The notes: generated from the letters alone by a model not told the origin. 64,000 nt of DNA from Saprospiraceae bacterium (GCA_022841745.1 JALHQW010000014.1:95184-159183); one strand, 5' to 3'. Numbered from the stretch's first letter, positions 54,990 through 63,894 are shown. Program-made: numbers and translations.

Positions 54990-55943
54990 TTAGTCTTTTA
55001 TCGCTTTCGCAAAAAATGCCGCCACTTCCGCCTCCGTCATTGGCTTCAATGGCCGCACAAGCCGGAAGCCCACGAATGGCGAATCGGGGTTCCACCACTT
55101 GCTCTTGGGAATCTGTGGGTCACGGGCCTGCCATTTCGCCTCCGATTTCTTGCGGTATTCGCAGGTGCATTCTTCGGCGTTGCTGTCGTAGCTGCCGCCC
55201 TTCACGGTGCGGGAGTGGCGTTTGGTGGGTTCAATCCAAGGGTTCGCAGCGGGGTCTCCCTGGATGGTGGTCAGGTAGTTCTCGTCGTAAAAATCGAGCG
55301 TCCATTCCGCCACATTGCCGAACATATCGTAGAGGCCGAGTGCATTGGGCTTTTTCTTGGCCAATTCGTGGTATTTTTCATAGCTATTGTCATAAAACCA
55401 GGCATGGTCGCCTAATTCGGCGCCCAATTGCCAAGTCCCAACTGCTGAATTGCCCGCTTTGTAACGGCAAGCATACTCCCACTCGGCCTCTGTCGGAAGG
55501 CGGTAAAAAACGCCGGTCTTCGTATAAAGCCAGAGGCAATAGCGCAGCGCCGCTTGTTGGGTCATGCTCACCGCTGGAAAGCCCGACTTGCCCATGCCAT
55601 AAGTGTAGTCAATGTATTGCGGCGTGGGGCGGCTGACGGCGTCGGCAGTGTAGGGGCGGGAAGGGTGCGTGGTGGCGTTGGAGTCGTTATCCTTGTGGTA
55701 AAACGTGATGAACTCGTCATAGCCCACCTCCGTCACGCCCATCCAAAAACTGTCCAATTGGATGGTTCGCTGCGAGCCTTCGCTGCCCATCTGGAAGCTG
55801 CCGCCGGGCACGAGCGCCATTTGGAAACTGGCCTTCGTGCCGGGGATTTCCTGGGTGAGCAGGCTGGGGTTCTGTGCCATGTTTTCATTGATAAAAACCA
55901 AGGTTAAAAGGCTGGCAGTGAAGCTATTGCGGAGCAATTTCAT
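54990..55943 (-). CDS. Formylglycine-generating-enzyme-like (SUMF1/EgtB fold) exported protein
   Basis: 317-residue exported protein. ATG 55943 begins a signal peptide (MKLLRNSFTASLLTLVFINE...MAQ). The SUMF1 domain shows MALVPGGSFQMGSEGSQRTI, FWMGVTEVGYDEFITFY, FPAVSMTQQAALRYCLWLY, RLPTEAEWEYACR, LGLYDMFGNVAEWTLDFYD, RTVKGGSYDSN and FVGFRLVR. These are the conserved fold motifs; the paired Cys of true sulfatase activators is not obvious, so it may be a non-enzymatic relative such as GldJ/GldK-type proteins. A TAACTTTG box on the minus strand (55975-55968) is a likely promoter. Downstream of an HD hydrolase gene. Confidence 0.87.
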   Translation of the reverse strand: MKLLRNSFTASLLTLVFINENMAQNPSLLTQEIPGTKASFQMALVPGGSFQMGSEGSQRTIQLDSFWMGVTEVGYDEFITFYHKDNDSNATTHPSRPYTADAVSRPTPQYIDYTYGMGKSGFPAVSMTQQAALRYCLWLYTKTGVFYRLPTEAEWEYACRYKAGNSAVGTWQLGAELGDHAWFYDNSYEKYHELAKKKPNALGLYDMFGNVAEWTLDFYDENYLTTIQGDPAANPWIEPTKRHSRTVKGGSYDSNAEECTCEYRKKSEAKWQARDPQIPKSKWWNPDSPFVGFRLVRPLKPMTEAEVAAFFAKAIKD

Positions 55944-56004
55944 GATGATGTTAAATGGATTTGGCCCCAAAGTTATCAATTGGTGCGAAGATGGCACGGT
56001 GACT

Positions 56005-57228
56005 TTACACAGCCGCCGACTTCGGATAACAGAGGTAGTATTTCCTCGTGACGTTCGTCTGAAGGCCAAAATCCGTCACCTGCGAGATGGGCAGCACCGA
56101 GCCGTCCTTATACAGTATCTTGATTTCGTCCTTAGCCGTGTTGTAGGCATGGTTGGTTTGGTCGCCGGACATGATGAGGTAGTCCATGCTCCCTTCGGGG
56201 AAATGGGCGAACAGCTTGCCCACCCTGCCCTCCACCGCCGCTAGGTAGTCTGGCTCGAAGGGTTGGTTTTTCAGCTCGATTTTGAACAAGCGGCGGTTGA
56301 CGATGCTATTGGCGAAGAAGGCCAGCAGCGGGTCGTCGTGATCGCCGAAGCTCTTCAGTGCTGTGGCGATGTCGTAGTCGTCCAAGCGGGCAAAGTGGCC
56401 CAGCATCTCCTCCCGGTTGGCATCGAAATCCTCCAAAGAAACATTGCGGTAGAGGAAAAAAGCGAGGCTTTTCGGAACGTCCAACGGTACGCCCTGCATG
56501 GCCAATTCCTTGGCCCGTTGCAGGGTTTTTATCAGCATTTGCTCGGCAGCCAGCACAGTTTTATGAAGATAGACCTGCCAGTACATGAGCCGCCTTGCGA
56601 TGAGGAATTTTTCGATGGAATAAATGCCCTTCTCCTCCACGGCTAATTCGCCATCGTGTACGGCCAGCATCTTGATGATGCGGTCGAAACCAATGACGCC
56701 CTCGGCCACGCCCGTGAAGTAGCTGTCCCGGTTGAGGTAGTCCATGCGGTCCATGTCGAGCTGGCCGGAGACGAGTTGGTGGAGGAACTGCTTCGGGTAC
56801 TCGTCCTTGAAAATGCGGATGGCAAGCGCCAATTTCCCGCCAAATATTTCATTCAAACGCTCCATGAAGCGCAGCGAGACCTCTTCGTGGTGTACGTTGA
56901 TGAGCGTGTGCTCCAGCGTGTGCGAGAACGGCCCGTGTCCGATGTCGTGCAGCAGGATGGCGATGTTGACGGCCTCGGCTTCTTCGTCGCTGATGTCCAC
57001 GCCTTTGCTCCGCAATGCTTCAATCGCTTCGCCCATCAGGTGCAGCGCCCCCAGCGCATGGTGGAAGCGGGTATGCAGCGCCCCAGGATACACGTAGTGC
57101 GTCAGGCTCACCTGCTTGATGCGCCGCAACCGCTGGAAATAGGGGTGATCCACCAAATCCATCAGGATGCCGTGCGGCAGGCTCGTGAAGCCATAGACGG
57201 GGTCGTTGAAGATTTTTCTTTTGCTCAT
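56005..57228 (-). CDS. HD-domain phosphohydrolase (dGTPase-like)
   Basis: 407-residue cytosolic hydrolase. It begins KIFNDPVYGFTSLPHGILMD, a hallmark of a widespread HD-family related to SAMHD1/dGTPases. Metal ligands are H in TRFHHALGALHLM, the HD in ILLHDIGHGPFSHTLEH and D in LVSGQLDMDRMDYLNRDSYF. The substrate may be a nucleotide or dNTP, but this subgroup is not characterised. It is full length, with a start 27 bases from a minus-strand TAGCTTCG box that only partly matches the consensus. The next gene downstream, SUMF1-like, has its own promoter. Confidence 0.9.
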   Translation of the reverse strand: MSKRKIFNDPVYGFTSLPHGILMDLVDHPYFQRLRRIKQVSLTHYVYPGALHTRFHHALGALHLMGEAIEALRSKGVDISDEEAEAVNIAILLHDIGHGPFSHTLEHTLINVHHEEVSLRFMERLNEIFGGKLALAIRIFKDEYPKQFLHQLVSGQLDMDRMDYLNRDSYFTGVAEGVIGFDRIIKMLAVHDGELAVEEKGIYSIEKFLIARRLMYWQVYLHKTVLAAEQMLIKTLQRAKELAMQGVPLDVPKSLAFFLYRNVSLEDFDANREEMLGHFARLDDYDIATALKSFGDHDDPLLAFFANSIVNRRLFKIELKNQPFEPDYLAAVEGRVGKLFAHFPEGSMDYLIMSGDQTNHAYNTAKDEIKILYKDGSVLPISQVTDFGLQTNVTRKYYLCYPKSAAV

Positions 57229-57654
57229 GTTGAAGCGAACTCTCCTCGAAGTCGAGGTGCGAAGCTATCGTCGTGCGATTTCCCAATGATTCGACACCAT
57301 CGGTCAATGACGGATTTTTTTCGAAAATCACCCAAAAATAAGGCTTTTCAGCAACAAGGGAAGTCTGTATCAACTCCGACTGCTTCTCACACAACCAGCT
57401 GTACTTTTCAATTCACCTACATGGGCTTAAAGGTAATGATGGCTGGGGCTTTAGCAATTGAATGATTGAAGGCAGGGGTTTGCAAAGCCGCAGCGATTGT
57501 TTTGAAAGTCAGTTCTATTTTACCAGGCGTATAAGCCATTATTCGATTCAATTTTGTTCTTTTGCAATGTTACTTTCTTAGGTGAAATCAACACGCTAAT
57601 TAAACAGGGCGCACCAGCTCCTATTTCATCTGAACATAAACAAACTTCATTTCT
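57229..57654. other. Intergenic region between divergent genes, no gene seen
   Basis: 426 bases between the HD hydrolase (leftward) and the decayed cargo gene (rightward). No tRNA, terminator or convincing gene was found. A weak AATGATTGAAGG word lies at about 57460-57473, and promoters for both flanking genes should lie here. Confidence 0.5.
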
Positions 57655-59017
57655 ATGAAAAAGGATTTTTACGCTTTGTCTTTCTTGATGCTCATGGCCA
57701 TCTATGGCCATGCCCAAGTCATTTGGGAAGAGCATCCTTCCGGCTACAGCGAGCCGGTCATTATTTTCGACGTTGATGTGGTGGATGCTACTACCATCTG
57801 GACGACTTCATTCAAGGGTAATTTTAGCGGAAATGCTTGGAGTATGGTCACCTCCAATTTGATGTCGAAGTCCACGGATGGAGGCCAGACCTGGCAAGAA
57901 ATCGTTGTACCAGTGCCAAACAGCGACTGGGGAATCAGCAACGTGCATGCGTTGGATGGCATGACGGCATGGATATCCCTTTTCACCTTTGGTGGACAAG
58001 GCGATGTTTACAAGACCTCGGATGGCGGGGCCACTTGGACTAACCTCGATGCCAATACCGCCTTCACCAATTTTGTCCATTTCTGGGATGACAAGAAGGG
58101 CATTGCGATGGGTGTTGATGGCTATTTAGAGCTTTATACGACATGACGGTGGTGACAATTGGACGCGTGTGCCCTCGGCCAATGTTCCCGAACCGATGCC
58201 GAGTTGGGAGTATGGCAACTTTGGAGCCTACTCCACTGTTGGAAGCCATATCTGGTTTGGCACTGGCAGCGGCAGAATTTTCCACTCCGCAGATTATGGT
58301 CAAAATTGGACGGCTGCCCCCACGGCCATAGGGCTTACCTCCTATACTGTCGTTGAAGGAATCTCGATGCGGGACGAAATGCATGGCATAGCCCACTCCG
58401 CTGAGTACAACTCCCCGCCTTTCCAAGCCACTATTGTCCGCACTTTTGATGGCGGCGCAATATGGACCCCGATGACATTGGCGGATAATGACTATTCTAT
58501 TTTCGAGGCGAAGTATATTCCGGGGTCGCCTTACCTGCTGAAGACCAGCCGCTTTAGCAATGGCGATGGCCCGTTCCTCACGTCCATCAGCATGGACGAT
58601 GGCGAGAATTGGGTGGAAATTGACGAGTTCAACACACCCATCATGCGCTTTGAGTTCCTAAGCCCTCATGATGGCTGAGGCGGCAAATTCAAGAACGATA
58701 ATTCAGATGCCGTGATGTACCGCTACATAGGCTCCCCACTATCAGGCATCCTCAGCCGTAAACCGTTGGATGCCCAAGTGGCGGTTTCACCAAACCCAAC
58801 CACTGGCCCATTCCGTGTGGAGGTTGCCGCACCTTCGGCAAGCGATTTTTGGGTACTTGTCAATGATGCCAACGGAAAGCTCGTGGAGCGGAAAGAATTC
58901 AATGAGATGGCTCAAATAAGCCAACAATTCGACCTGTCGGGCTATGCAACAGGAACCTATTGGATGACGGTCAGCAATCTGCATGGAAGCCACACCGTTC
59001 AGGTTTTGAAGCAATAA
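57655..59017 (+). pseudogene. Decayed T9SS cargo gene (BNR/Ycf48-like propeller)
   Basis: The intact product would be a secreted ~450-residue propeller protein. ATG 57655 begins a signal peptide (MKKDFYALSFLMLMAIYGHAQ) followed by BNR/Ycf48-like repeats (KSTDGGQTWQEI, KTSDGGATWTNL). At 58144 one extra T moves the frame: removing it gives YTTDGGDNWTRVP and the sequence continues open. At 58676-58678 a TGA stands where the motif DGWGGKF expects TGG, after which the same frame runs on to a full T9SS type A sorting domain (VAVSPNPTTGPFRVEV ... GTYWMTVSNLHGSHTVQVL) ending at 59017. One frameshift plus one nonsense change mark it as a pseudogene unless both are errors. Confidence 0.85.
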
Positions 59018-59040
59018 GGTTGGCTGTTTTGCTTAAAAAT

Positions 59041-59085
59041 ACCATCGCCCGGCAGGTAGTGACCTCGCCGGGCGATGGTGTTTTT
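59041..59085 (+). terminator. Rho-independent terminator after the decayed cargo gene
   Basis: Perfect 13-bp stem ACCATCGCCCGGC / GCCGGGCGATGGT around a 13-base loop, followed by GTTTTT. It lies 24 bases after the last codon of the pseudogene, so the transcription unit was once complete. Confidence 0.9.
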
Positions 59086-59240
59086 CGGATACGTGATTGC
59101 AGTACCCGAATGGCAGAAAATGGTTAGTCGCCAATCCAATTTTTAGTTTGCAGTTGTTTTTAGAAAATTGTTGCTTTGCAAAATAATTTTTATGGTTTAA
59201 AATTGCCATTCCTTGGCAATAACCAAATAATTGCGCAACA

Positions 59241-60191
59241 ATGACAAAGACAACTTACAGCTCCGTGCCTCCCAGCCTGAAATACATGGATGGCAATGGC
59301 ATTACCCTATTGGGTATTTACTTCTTATTGATTGGCATCCTGCTGATAGAGAATGTCATTTTGATATGGCCAGCGAATACACAGCCGGTAACACAGGATT
59401 TTAGGACAGCGGAAGTCCAAACAGAAAACCCAACAGATCCCGACAATAAAATTACACTAAAGCTTAAACTTCCCATCGATTCGACCTACTTGCCAAAGGA
59501 GCCGCTAAAGCTAAAGTTCTTCTTTTGGCCTTCCTATAAAGCAGAAGCGAAAGAAGGCATTCCACTTGAGATCCGCTATATCTTGATGACGCTCCTAATC
59601 GGAGCGCTGGGCAGTTGGCTCCATGCAGTGTCGTCTTTTGTGGACTTCGTCGGCAACCGCAACTTCGTGAAGAGTTGGCTATTCTGGTACCTTATGAGGC
59701 CATTTATAGGTGGGGTACTTGCACTGATTTTCTACATGATACTCAGGTCTGGATTGTTGCCCGTCAACGTCAATGGAGAGGTGTCAGTAAGCCCCTACAG
59801 TGTCGCCGCTTTTGCAGGGCTGGCAGGATTGTTCACGCAGCGGGCTTCCATAAAATTGGCGGAGGTGTTCGACGTGATTTTCAGCTCGACCACCAAGTAC
59901 AAAGACCCATTGAATAAAAAGCTAAAAATAATAAAAATCGCTCCTGAATCCTTGGTTGTCAACCAAACCGGCAGCCTTGTCGTAACCGTTGAAGGCACCG
60001 ATTTCCAAAACCAGGCAAAGGTACTGGTCAATAGTGTCGCAAGGCCATCCGTTCTTCAAGGGGATGTTTTACAAGTGACCCTAGCAGCAGCCGATGTTGA
60101 AAAGGAGGGTGAACTTTCCATCGTCGTTGAAAATCCAAACGGGGAAAAATCGAATGCATTGACACTTAAAGTGGAACAGGCAGCAGTGTGA
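59241..60191 (+). CDS. Membrane protein with C-terminal IPT/TIG domain
   Basis: 316-residue protein of unknown function. It has a first membrane helix (ITLLGIYFLLIGILLIENVI), an extracytoplasmic loop of about 70 residues, then three further helices (YILMTLLIGALGSWLHAVS, WLFWYLMRPFIGGVLALIFY, YSVAAFAGLAGLFTQRASI). The last ~85 residues read as an IPT/TIG immunoglobulin-like domain (KIIKIAPESLVVNQTGSLVV, TVEGTDFQNQAKVLVNSVAR, GELSIVVENPNGEKSNAL). The helices resemble small channel-like or sensor proteins, but I cannot name a family. Upstream lies A+T-rich sequence and a terminator, so it is a separate unit. Confidence 0.75.
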   Translation: MTKTTYSSVPPSLKYMDGNGITLLGIYFLLIGILLIENVILIWPANTQPVTQDFRTAEVQTENPTDPDNKITLKLKLPIDSTYLPKEPLKLKFFFWPSYKAEAKEGIPLEIRYILMTLLIGALGSWLHAVSSFVDFVGNRNFVKSWLFWYLMRPFIGGVLALIFYMILRSGLLPVNVNGEVSVSPYSVAAFAGLAGLFTQRASIKLAEVFDVIFSSTTKYKDPLNKKLKIIKIAPESLVVNQTGSLVVTVEGTDFQNQAKVLVNSVARPSVLQGDVLQVTLAAADVEKEGELSIVVENPNGEKSNALTLKVEQAAV

Positions 60192-60225
60192 TAGTCCGTT
60201 TTCGGATTGAATGGCGGTTCAATGC

Positions 60226-61563
60226 TTAAAAAACCTGCTCCAACACCTCCATCAGCCCTTCCGCATTTACTCCGTTCAATTGCACGGGCTGGATGGTATT
60301 GATGGCCGCCTCATCGAGCGGCAAATCCACTCGGATGTAGTTGTCCGTAAAGCCCGACATGCGGCCCGCTTCTGAGCTTTTCTCGAACAGCACGGGCCTC
60401 GTTTTGCCCAAATGCTGCTCGTAGAAATGGCGGCGTTTTTTCTCCGATAAAATGGTCAGCATCTCGTTGCGCTGGCGGCGCTCGCCCATGGACACCACGC
60501 CCTCCATCTCGGCGGCAGGGGTATTGGGGCGCTCGGAGTAGGTGAAGACGTGCAGGTACGATACGTCAAGTTCGTTGAGGAAGCGGTAGGTTTCGAGGAA
60601 GTCCTCGTGCGTCTCGCCAGGGAAGCCCACAATAACGTCCACGCCAATACAGCAGTGCGGCATGTGCTGTTTGATGAGCGCAACCCGCTCGGCGTAGAGT
60701 TCCCGGCGGTAGCGGCGGCGCATGGCGGTCAGTTGTTTGTTGTTGCCGCTCTGCAATGGGATGTGGAAATGCGGCATGAAGCGCTGGCTACCGGCCACAA
60801 ACTGGATGATTTCCTCGTTGCAAAGGTTCGGCTCGATGCTCGAAATGCGGAACCGCTCAATGCCCTCTACTTTGTCGAGTTCTTTTAGGAGGTCAATGAA
60901 AAGCGCCTCTTTTTTGGGCTTCATGCCCTCTATGACCTCCGTGCCGTTGCCAAAATCGCCGATATTGACGCCCGTTAGCACGACTTCCTTCACGCCCATT
61001 TCGGCGATTTTCCAAGCGTTGGCCACCACACTCTCCACGGTATCGCTGCGGCTTGCGCCTCGTGCGAGGGGGATGGTGCAAAAGCTGCACTTGTAGTCGC
61101 AGCCGTCTTGCACCTTGAGGAAGGAGCGGGTACGATCGCCGAAACTGAATGCATGGGTGAAAGTATTGGCTTCTTTTACCTCACCTGCTTGTACCATGCC
61201 CTTGCCGGGCGCTTTGCTCAAATTATCAACAAATTCGAGGATGCGGAACTTCTCCGATGCGCCCAGCACGAGGTCAACGCCGGGTATCTCGGCGATTTCC
61301 TGGGGCTTCAGTTGCGCATAGCAACCCACGACGACTACGTTGGCATTGGGCGATTTGCGCAACGCCCGCCGCACGATTTGGCGGCATTTTTTATCCGCAA
61401 AATCCGTCACCGAGCAAGTGTTGATGACGTAGATGTCGGCCCCGCCCTCGAAGTCCACCTCCGAATAGCCGGCATCTTCGAACAGCCTGCCGATGCTGGA
61501 GGTCTCCGAGTAGTTCAGCTTGCAGCCGAGGGTATGAAATGCGACGGATTTTGGCGTAGCCAT
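60226..61563 (-). CDS. mtaB: tRNA t6A37 methylthiotransferase MtaB
   Basis: 445-residue radical-SAM methylthiotransferase that converts t6A37 of tRNA to ms2t6A. Start at ATG 61563 (MATPKSVAFHTLGCKLNYSE). The N-terminal cluster-binding Cys residues are in HTLGCKLN, VINTCSVTD and VVGCYAQL; the radical-SAM CxxxCxxC is CDYKCSFC. TGVNIGDFG and HIPLQSGNNKQLTAMRRRY follow, with a C-terminal TRAM-like domain. HTLGCKLN and the gap structure distinguish MtaB from MiaB and RimO. A TACCTTTG box on the minus strand (61612-61605) is its likely promoter; the leader has the inverse TTTTACTTT words. Confidence 0.95.
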   Translation of the reverse strand: MATPKSVAFHTLGCKLNYSETSSIGRLFEDAGYSEVDFEGGADIYVINTCSVTDFADKKCRQIVRRALRKSPNANVVVVGCYAQLKPQEIAEIPGVDLVLGASEKFRILEFVDNLSKAPGKGMVQAGEVKEANTFTHAFSFGDRTRSFLKVQDGCDYKCSFCTIPLARGASRSDTVESVVANAWKIAEMGVKEVVLTGVNIGDFGNGTEVIEGMKPKKEALFIDLLKELDKVEGIERFRISSIEPNLCNEEIIQFVAGSQRFMPHFHIPLQSGNNKQLTAMRRRYRRELYAERVALIKQHMPHCCIGVDVIVGFPGETHEDFLETYRFLNELDVSYLHVFTYSERPNTPAAEMEGVVSMGERRQRNEMLTILSEKKRRHFYEQHLGKTRPVLFEKSSEAGRMSGFTDNYIRVDLPLDEAAINTIQPVQLNGVNAEGLMEVLEQVF

Positions 61564-61604
61564 TTTTAAAGTAAAAAGGAGAAAGTTTAAAGTAAAAACT
61601 GGGG

Positions 61605-61612
61605 CAAAGGTA
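61605..61612 (-). promoter_or_regulatory. Candidate mtaB promoter -7 box
   Basis: Minus-strand TACCTTTG, exact TAnnTTTG, 42 bases upstream of the mtaB ATG. No -33 TTG at standard spacing was seen. Confidence 0.45.
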
Positions 61613-61685
61613 CAACACAGGCGGGCAATCTTGCTAAAATCCAAGGGTTTGCATTGGGAACAGCCGCTATTTGTCCCCACAACCC

Positions 61686-61693
61686 TATCTTTG
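61686..61693 (+). promoter_or_regulatory. Candidate promoter -7 box of the CpsB-like gene
   Basis: TATCTTTG, exact TAnnTTTG, followed by GCC. It decides the start of the next gene: an in-frame codon at 61671 lies upstream of this box, so translation must begin at GTG 61722. Confidence 0.55.
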
Positions 61694-61721
61694 CCAAGCA
61701 TTTATATCAAAAACAATTCTC

Positions 61722-62465
61722 GTGTTCTTCGGCCTTTTCAAGAAAAAACAGCCTACTGCCACACTTGGCGACTTCTCCTTCCTCGGCGTTGACATGCACT
61801 CGCACCTCATCCCCGGTGTGGACGATGGCTCCAACTCCGTAGAGGCCAGCCTTGAGCTGCTGCGGGGCTTCGTGGACATGGGCTACCGAAAGGTCATCAC
61901 GACACCGCATACTCGGCCAGAGATGTTCCCCAACACACAAGAAGCCCTCAAGGTCGGTTTTTTGCGATTGAAAGAAGGGCTGAAAACCGCCAACCTGCCC
62001 ATCGAAGTGGAAATGGCCACCGAGTATTTCGTGGACTATGAGTTCCTCGAACAGCAGGACATCACCAACCTGCTCACTTTCTCCGGCAAGCACCTGCTCA
62101 TCGAGCTTTCGACCATGCAGCCCCCACCAAACCTCTACGAGACCATTTTCCAGTTAAAAATAAAGGGCTACAGCCTGATTCTCGCCCACCCTGAGCGATA
62201 CGGCTACTATTCCAGCGATTTCCAACAGTTCGAGAAATTGAAGGATTTCGGCTGCCAGTTTCAAGTCAACTTGCTTTCCCTCACTGGCCACTACGGTAAA
62301 CTGCAACGTGACCTCGCCATGAAGTTCCTGAAGCAAAACATGGCCGACTACCTCGGTACGGACATGCACAGCGTGCAGCACCTTCAAGGCATCAAGGCCA
62401 TTTTGTCAGACGGTAAGCTTATGAGGCTGATTCAAGGGTACGAGTTCAGGAACAGGTTACTATAA
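61722..62465 (+). CDS. CpsB/CapC-type tyrosine-protein phosphatase (PHP fold)
   Basis: 247-residue PHP-domain metallophosphatase related to CpsB/YwqE, which dephosphorylate bacterial tyrosine kinases that control capsule or exopolysaccharide synthesis. GTG 61722 gives (M)FFGLFKKKQPTATLGDF, the usual opening. Metal ligands are in DMHSHLIPGVDDGS, TTPHTRPEMFPN, EVEMATEYFVD, LAHPERYGYY and GTDMHSVQHL. The cognate kinase and polysaccharide genes are not in the window. Its stop codon overlaps the first base of a large repeat island before ruvX. Confidence 0.88.
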   Translation: MFFGLFKKKQPTATLGDFSFLGVDMHSHLIPGVDDGSNSVEASLELLRGFVDMGYRKVITTPHTRPEMFPNTQEALKVGFLRLKEGLKTANLPIEVEMATEYFVDYEFLEQQDITNLLTFSGKHLLIELSTMQPPPNLYETIFQLKIKGYSLILAHPERYGYYSSDFQQFEKLKDFGCQFQVNLLSLTGHYGKLQRDLAMKFLKQNMADYLGTDMHSVQHLQGIKAILSDGKLMRLIQGYEFRNRLL

Positions 62466-62655
62466 GTTGGCAGTTCGACAGTGGGCAGTTGGCAGTCAGT
62501 TCGCGAGTTGGCAGTTCGACAGTGGGCAGTTGGCAGTCAGTTCGCGAGTTGGCAGTTCGACAGTGGGCAGTTGGCAGTCCAGGGCCGTTCACTGCCTTTG
62601 AGACTAATCAACCCGCTAACTGACTGCCCACTGCCAACTGTCGAACTGCCAACTG
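62465..62655. repeat. Large foldback word-repeat island with 41-bp units
   Basis: A 41-bp unit (AGTTGGCAGTTCGACAGTGG ... TTCGCG) is repeated at 62465-62505, 62506-62546 and, partly, 62547-62580. After a centre containing GCCGTTCACTGCCTTTGAG ACTAAT (62583-62608) comes an inverse unit (62615-62655) in which the GTGGGCAG and GTTGGCAG modules are in swapped order. The centre matches that of the island at 33107-33226. Confidence 0.92.
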
Positions 62656-62662
62656 AAATTCC

Positions 62663-62670
62663 TACCTTTG
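62663..62670 (+). promoter_or_regulatory. ruvX promoter -7 box, nearly leaderless
   Basis: TACCTTTG, exact TAnnTTTG, ends six bases before the ruvX ATG at 62676. With a start of transcription 5-8 bases after the box, the mRNA would be leaderless or nearly so. Confidence 0.5.
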
Positions 62671-62675
62671 CGCCC

Positions 62676-63089
62676 ATGTCCAGAATCTTGGGAATTGACT
62701 ATGGCACTAAGCGTACCGGCATAGCCGTGACAGACCCGCTGCAAATCATCGCATCGGGGCTGACAACCGTAGCGACGCAGGAGTTGTTTGATTTCATCGA
62801 AAAATACTTGAAGGAAGAAGAAGTAGAAGCCTTCGTAGTGGGCGAGCCGATGTACCCAGATGGGAATCCGGCGCAAATTGCCCCGCATGTGAAGGGTTTT
62901 GTGAACAAATTGCGCAAGCTATACCCCGACCTTCCGGTACATATGCAAGATGAAAGGTACACCTCCGAGGCCGCCAAGCAGGTCATCCTGCAAAGCGGGG
63001 CAAACCGGAAAAAGCGACAAGACAAGGCATTGGTTGACAAGGTCAGCGCCGCCCTGATTCTGGAGGATTATTTAAACAGTAAGTCTTAA
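62676..63089 (+). CDS. ruvX: Holliday-junction resolvase-like RuvX (YqgF)
   Basis: 137-residue RNase H-fold protein of the RuvX/YqgF family, implicated in rRNA processing and recombination. It starts MSRILGIDYGTKRTGIAVTD with the first catalytic Asp in GIDYG. FVVGEPMYPDGNPAQ and MQDERYTSEAAKQVIL follow, and the final acidic site is KALVDKVSAALILEDYL. ATG 62676 is supported because upstream codons only translate the repeat island (SWQ/AVG-type peptides). Length is normal. It is followed, across a repeat island, by def. Confidence 0.94.
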   Translation: MSRILGIDYGTKRTGIAVTDPLQIIASGLTTVATQELFDFIEKYLKEEEVEAFVVGEPMYPDGNPAQIAPHVKGFVNKLRKLYPDLPVHMQDERYTSEAAKQVILQSGANRKKRQDKALVDKVSAALILEDYLNSKS

Positions 63090-63177
63090 CGGCTTACGAC
63101 TGACGGTAGACGGTTGACGGCAGACGGAATCCCCGTCCACCGTGGGCCGTCCACCCTGGGCCGTAACCCGTCCACCG
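63090..63177. repeat. Foldback word-repeat island, GACGG words
   Basis: Left arm repeats GACGG words (TGACGGTAGACGGTTGACGG CAGACGG, to 63126); right arm (63134-63177) repeats CCGTCCACC/GGGCCGT inverse words. It fills the ruvX-def spacer and ends nine bases before the def start. Confidence 0.75.
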
Positions 63178-63185
63178 TTTTTAAC

Positions 63186-63773
63186 ATGATATTGCCAGTT
63201 TACGCCTACGGCCAACCCGTTCTGAAAAAAGTGGCCGAAGAAATCACACCGGACTACCCGGAGCTGAAGAAATTGATTGACGATATGTGGGAGACCATGT
63301 ATGCCGCAGACGGTGTGGGCATCGCTGCACCGCAAGTGGGGCACAGCATTCGCCTGTTTCTGATCGATTCTCACCCGAAGGAAGATGAAGAGGATGAGAA
63401 GGAAGAAGAAAAAGAACCAATCAAATACGTGCCGATAAAACAGGTCTTCATCAATCCGCAAATGCTGGAAGAATCTGGCAAGTTCTGGAGCTTCGAAGAG
63501 GGCTGCCTCAGCATCCCCGACATCCGTGGCGACGTGGACAGGCAGGAGAACATCCGCATCCGCTTCCTCGATGAAAACTTCGTGGAACACGAGCAAGCGT
63601 TTGACAGCTTGAACGCACGGGTCATCCAGCACGAATACGACCACTTGGAGGGCGTGCTGTTCACCGAGCGGTTGAAGCCCCTCAAGAAGCAACTCATCAA
63701 GCGCAAGCTGGAGAAAATCCGCTACGGCGAGTGCAAGGCGGAGTATAAGTTGAAGTTTGCGGCGAGACGCTGA
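63186..63773 (+). CDS. def: Peptide deformylase
   Basis: 195-residue metalloenzyme removing the formyl group from new proteins. All three motifs are present: GVGIAAPQVG (residues 44-53), EEGCLSIP with its metal-binding Cys, and QHEYDHLEGVLF with two His ligands and the catalytic Glu. Between motifs 1 and 2 is an acidic insert (HPKEDEEDEKEEEKEPIKYV, about residues 63-80), common in Bacteroidota Def though unusually acidic here. ATG 63186 is chosen because the upstream in-frame stretch reads through a repeat island. It is the last gene in the window. Confidence 0.95.
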   Translation: MILPVYAYGQPVLKKVAEEITPDYPELKKLIDDMWETMYAADGVGIAAPQVGHSIRLFLIDSHPKEDEEDEKEEEKEPIKYVPIKQVFINPQMLEESGKFWSFEEGCLSIPDIRGDVDRQENIRIRFLDENFVEHEQAFDSLNARVIQHEYDHLEGVLFTERLKPLKKQLIKRKLEKIRYGECKAEYKLKFAARR

Positions 63774-63894
63774 GGCTGAAATTGGGAAATTAGGAAATTG
63801 CCCGTGACAATACTTAATTTAACGTGAGGTTTGGATTAAACTGGGGGAACTTGAAGGAAGAACTTGGAATAATAATTCAAGCAGCCCCTTGAAC

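Noticed and set aside
58676..58678. Recoding of TGA as Trp or selenocysteine
   Set aside because: TGA is used as a normal stop elsewhere in the window and the same gene has a second lesion, so decay is the simpler reading.
62465..62655. Insertion sequence or CRISPR in the ruvX leader
   Set aside because: The 41-bp units are contiguous without unique spacers, and no transposase code is present.
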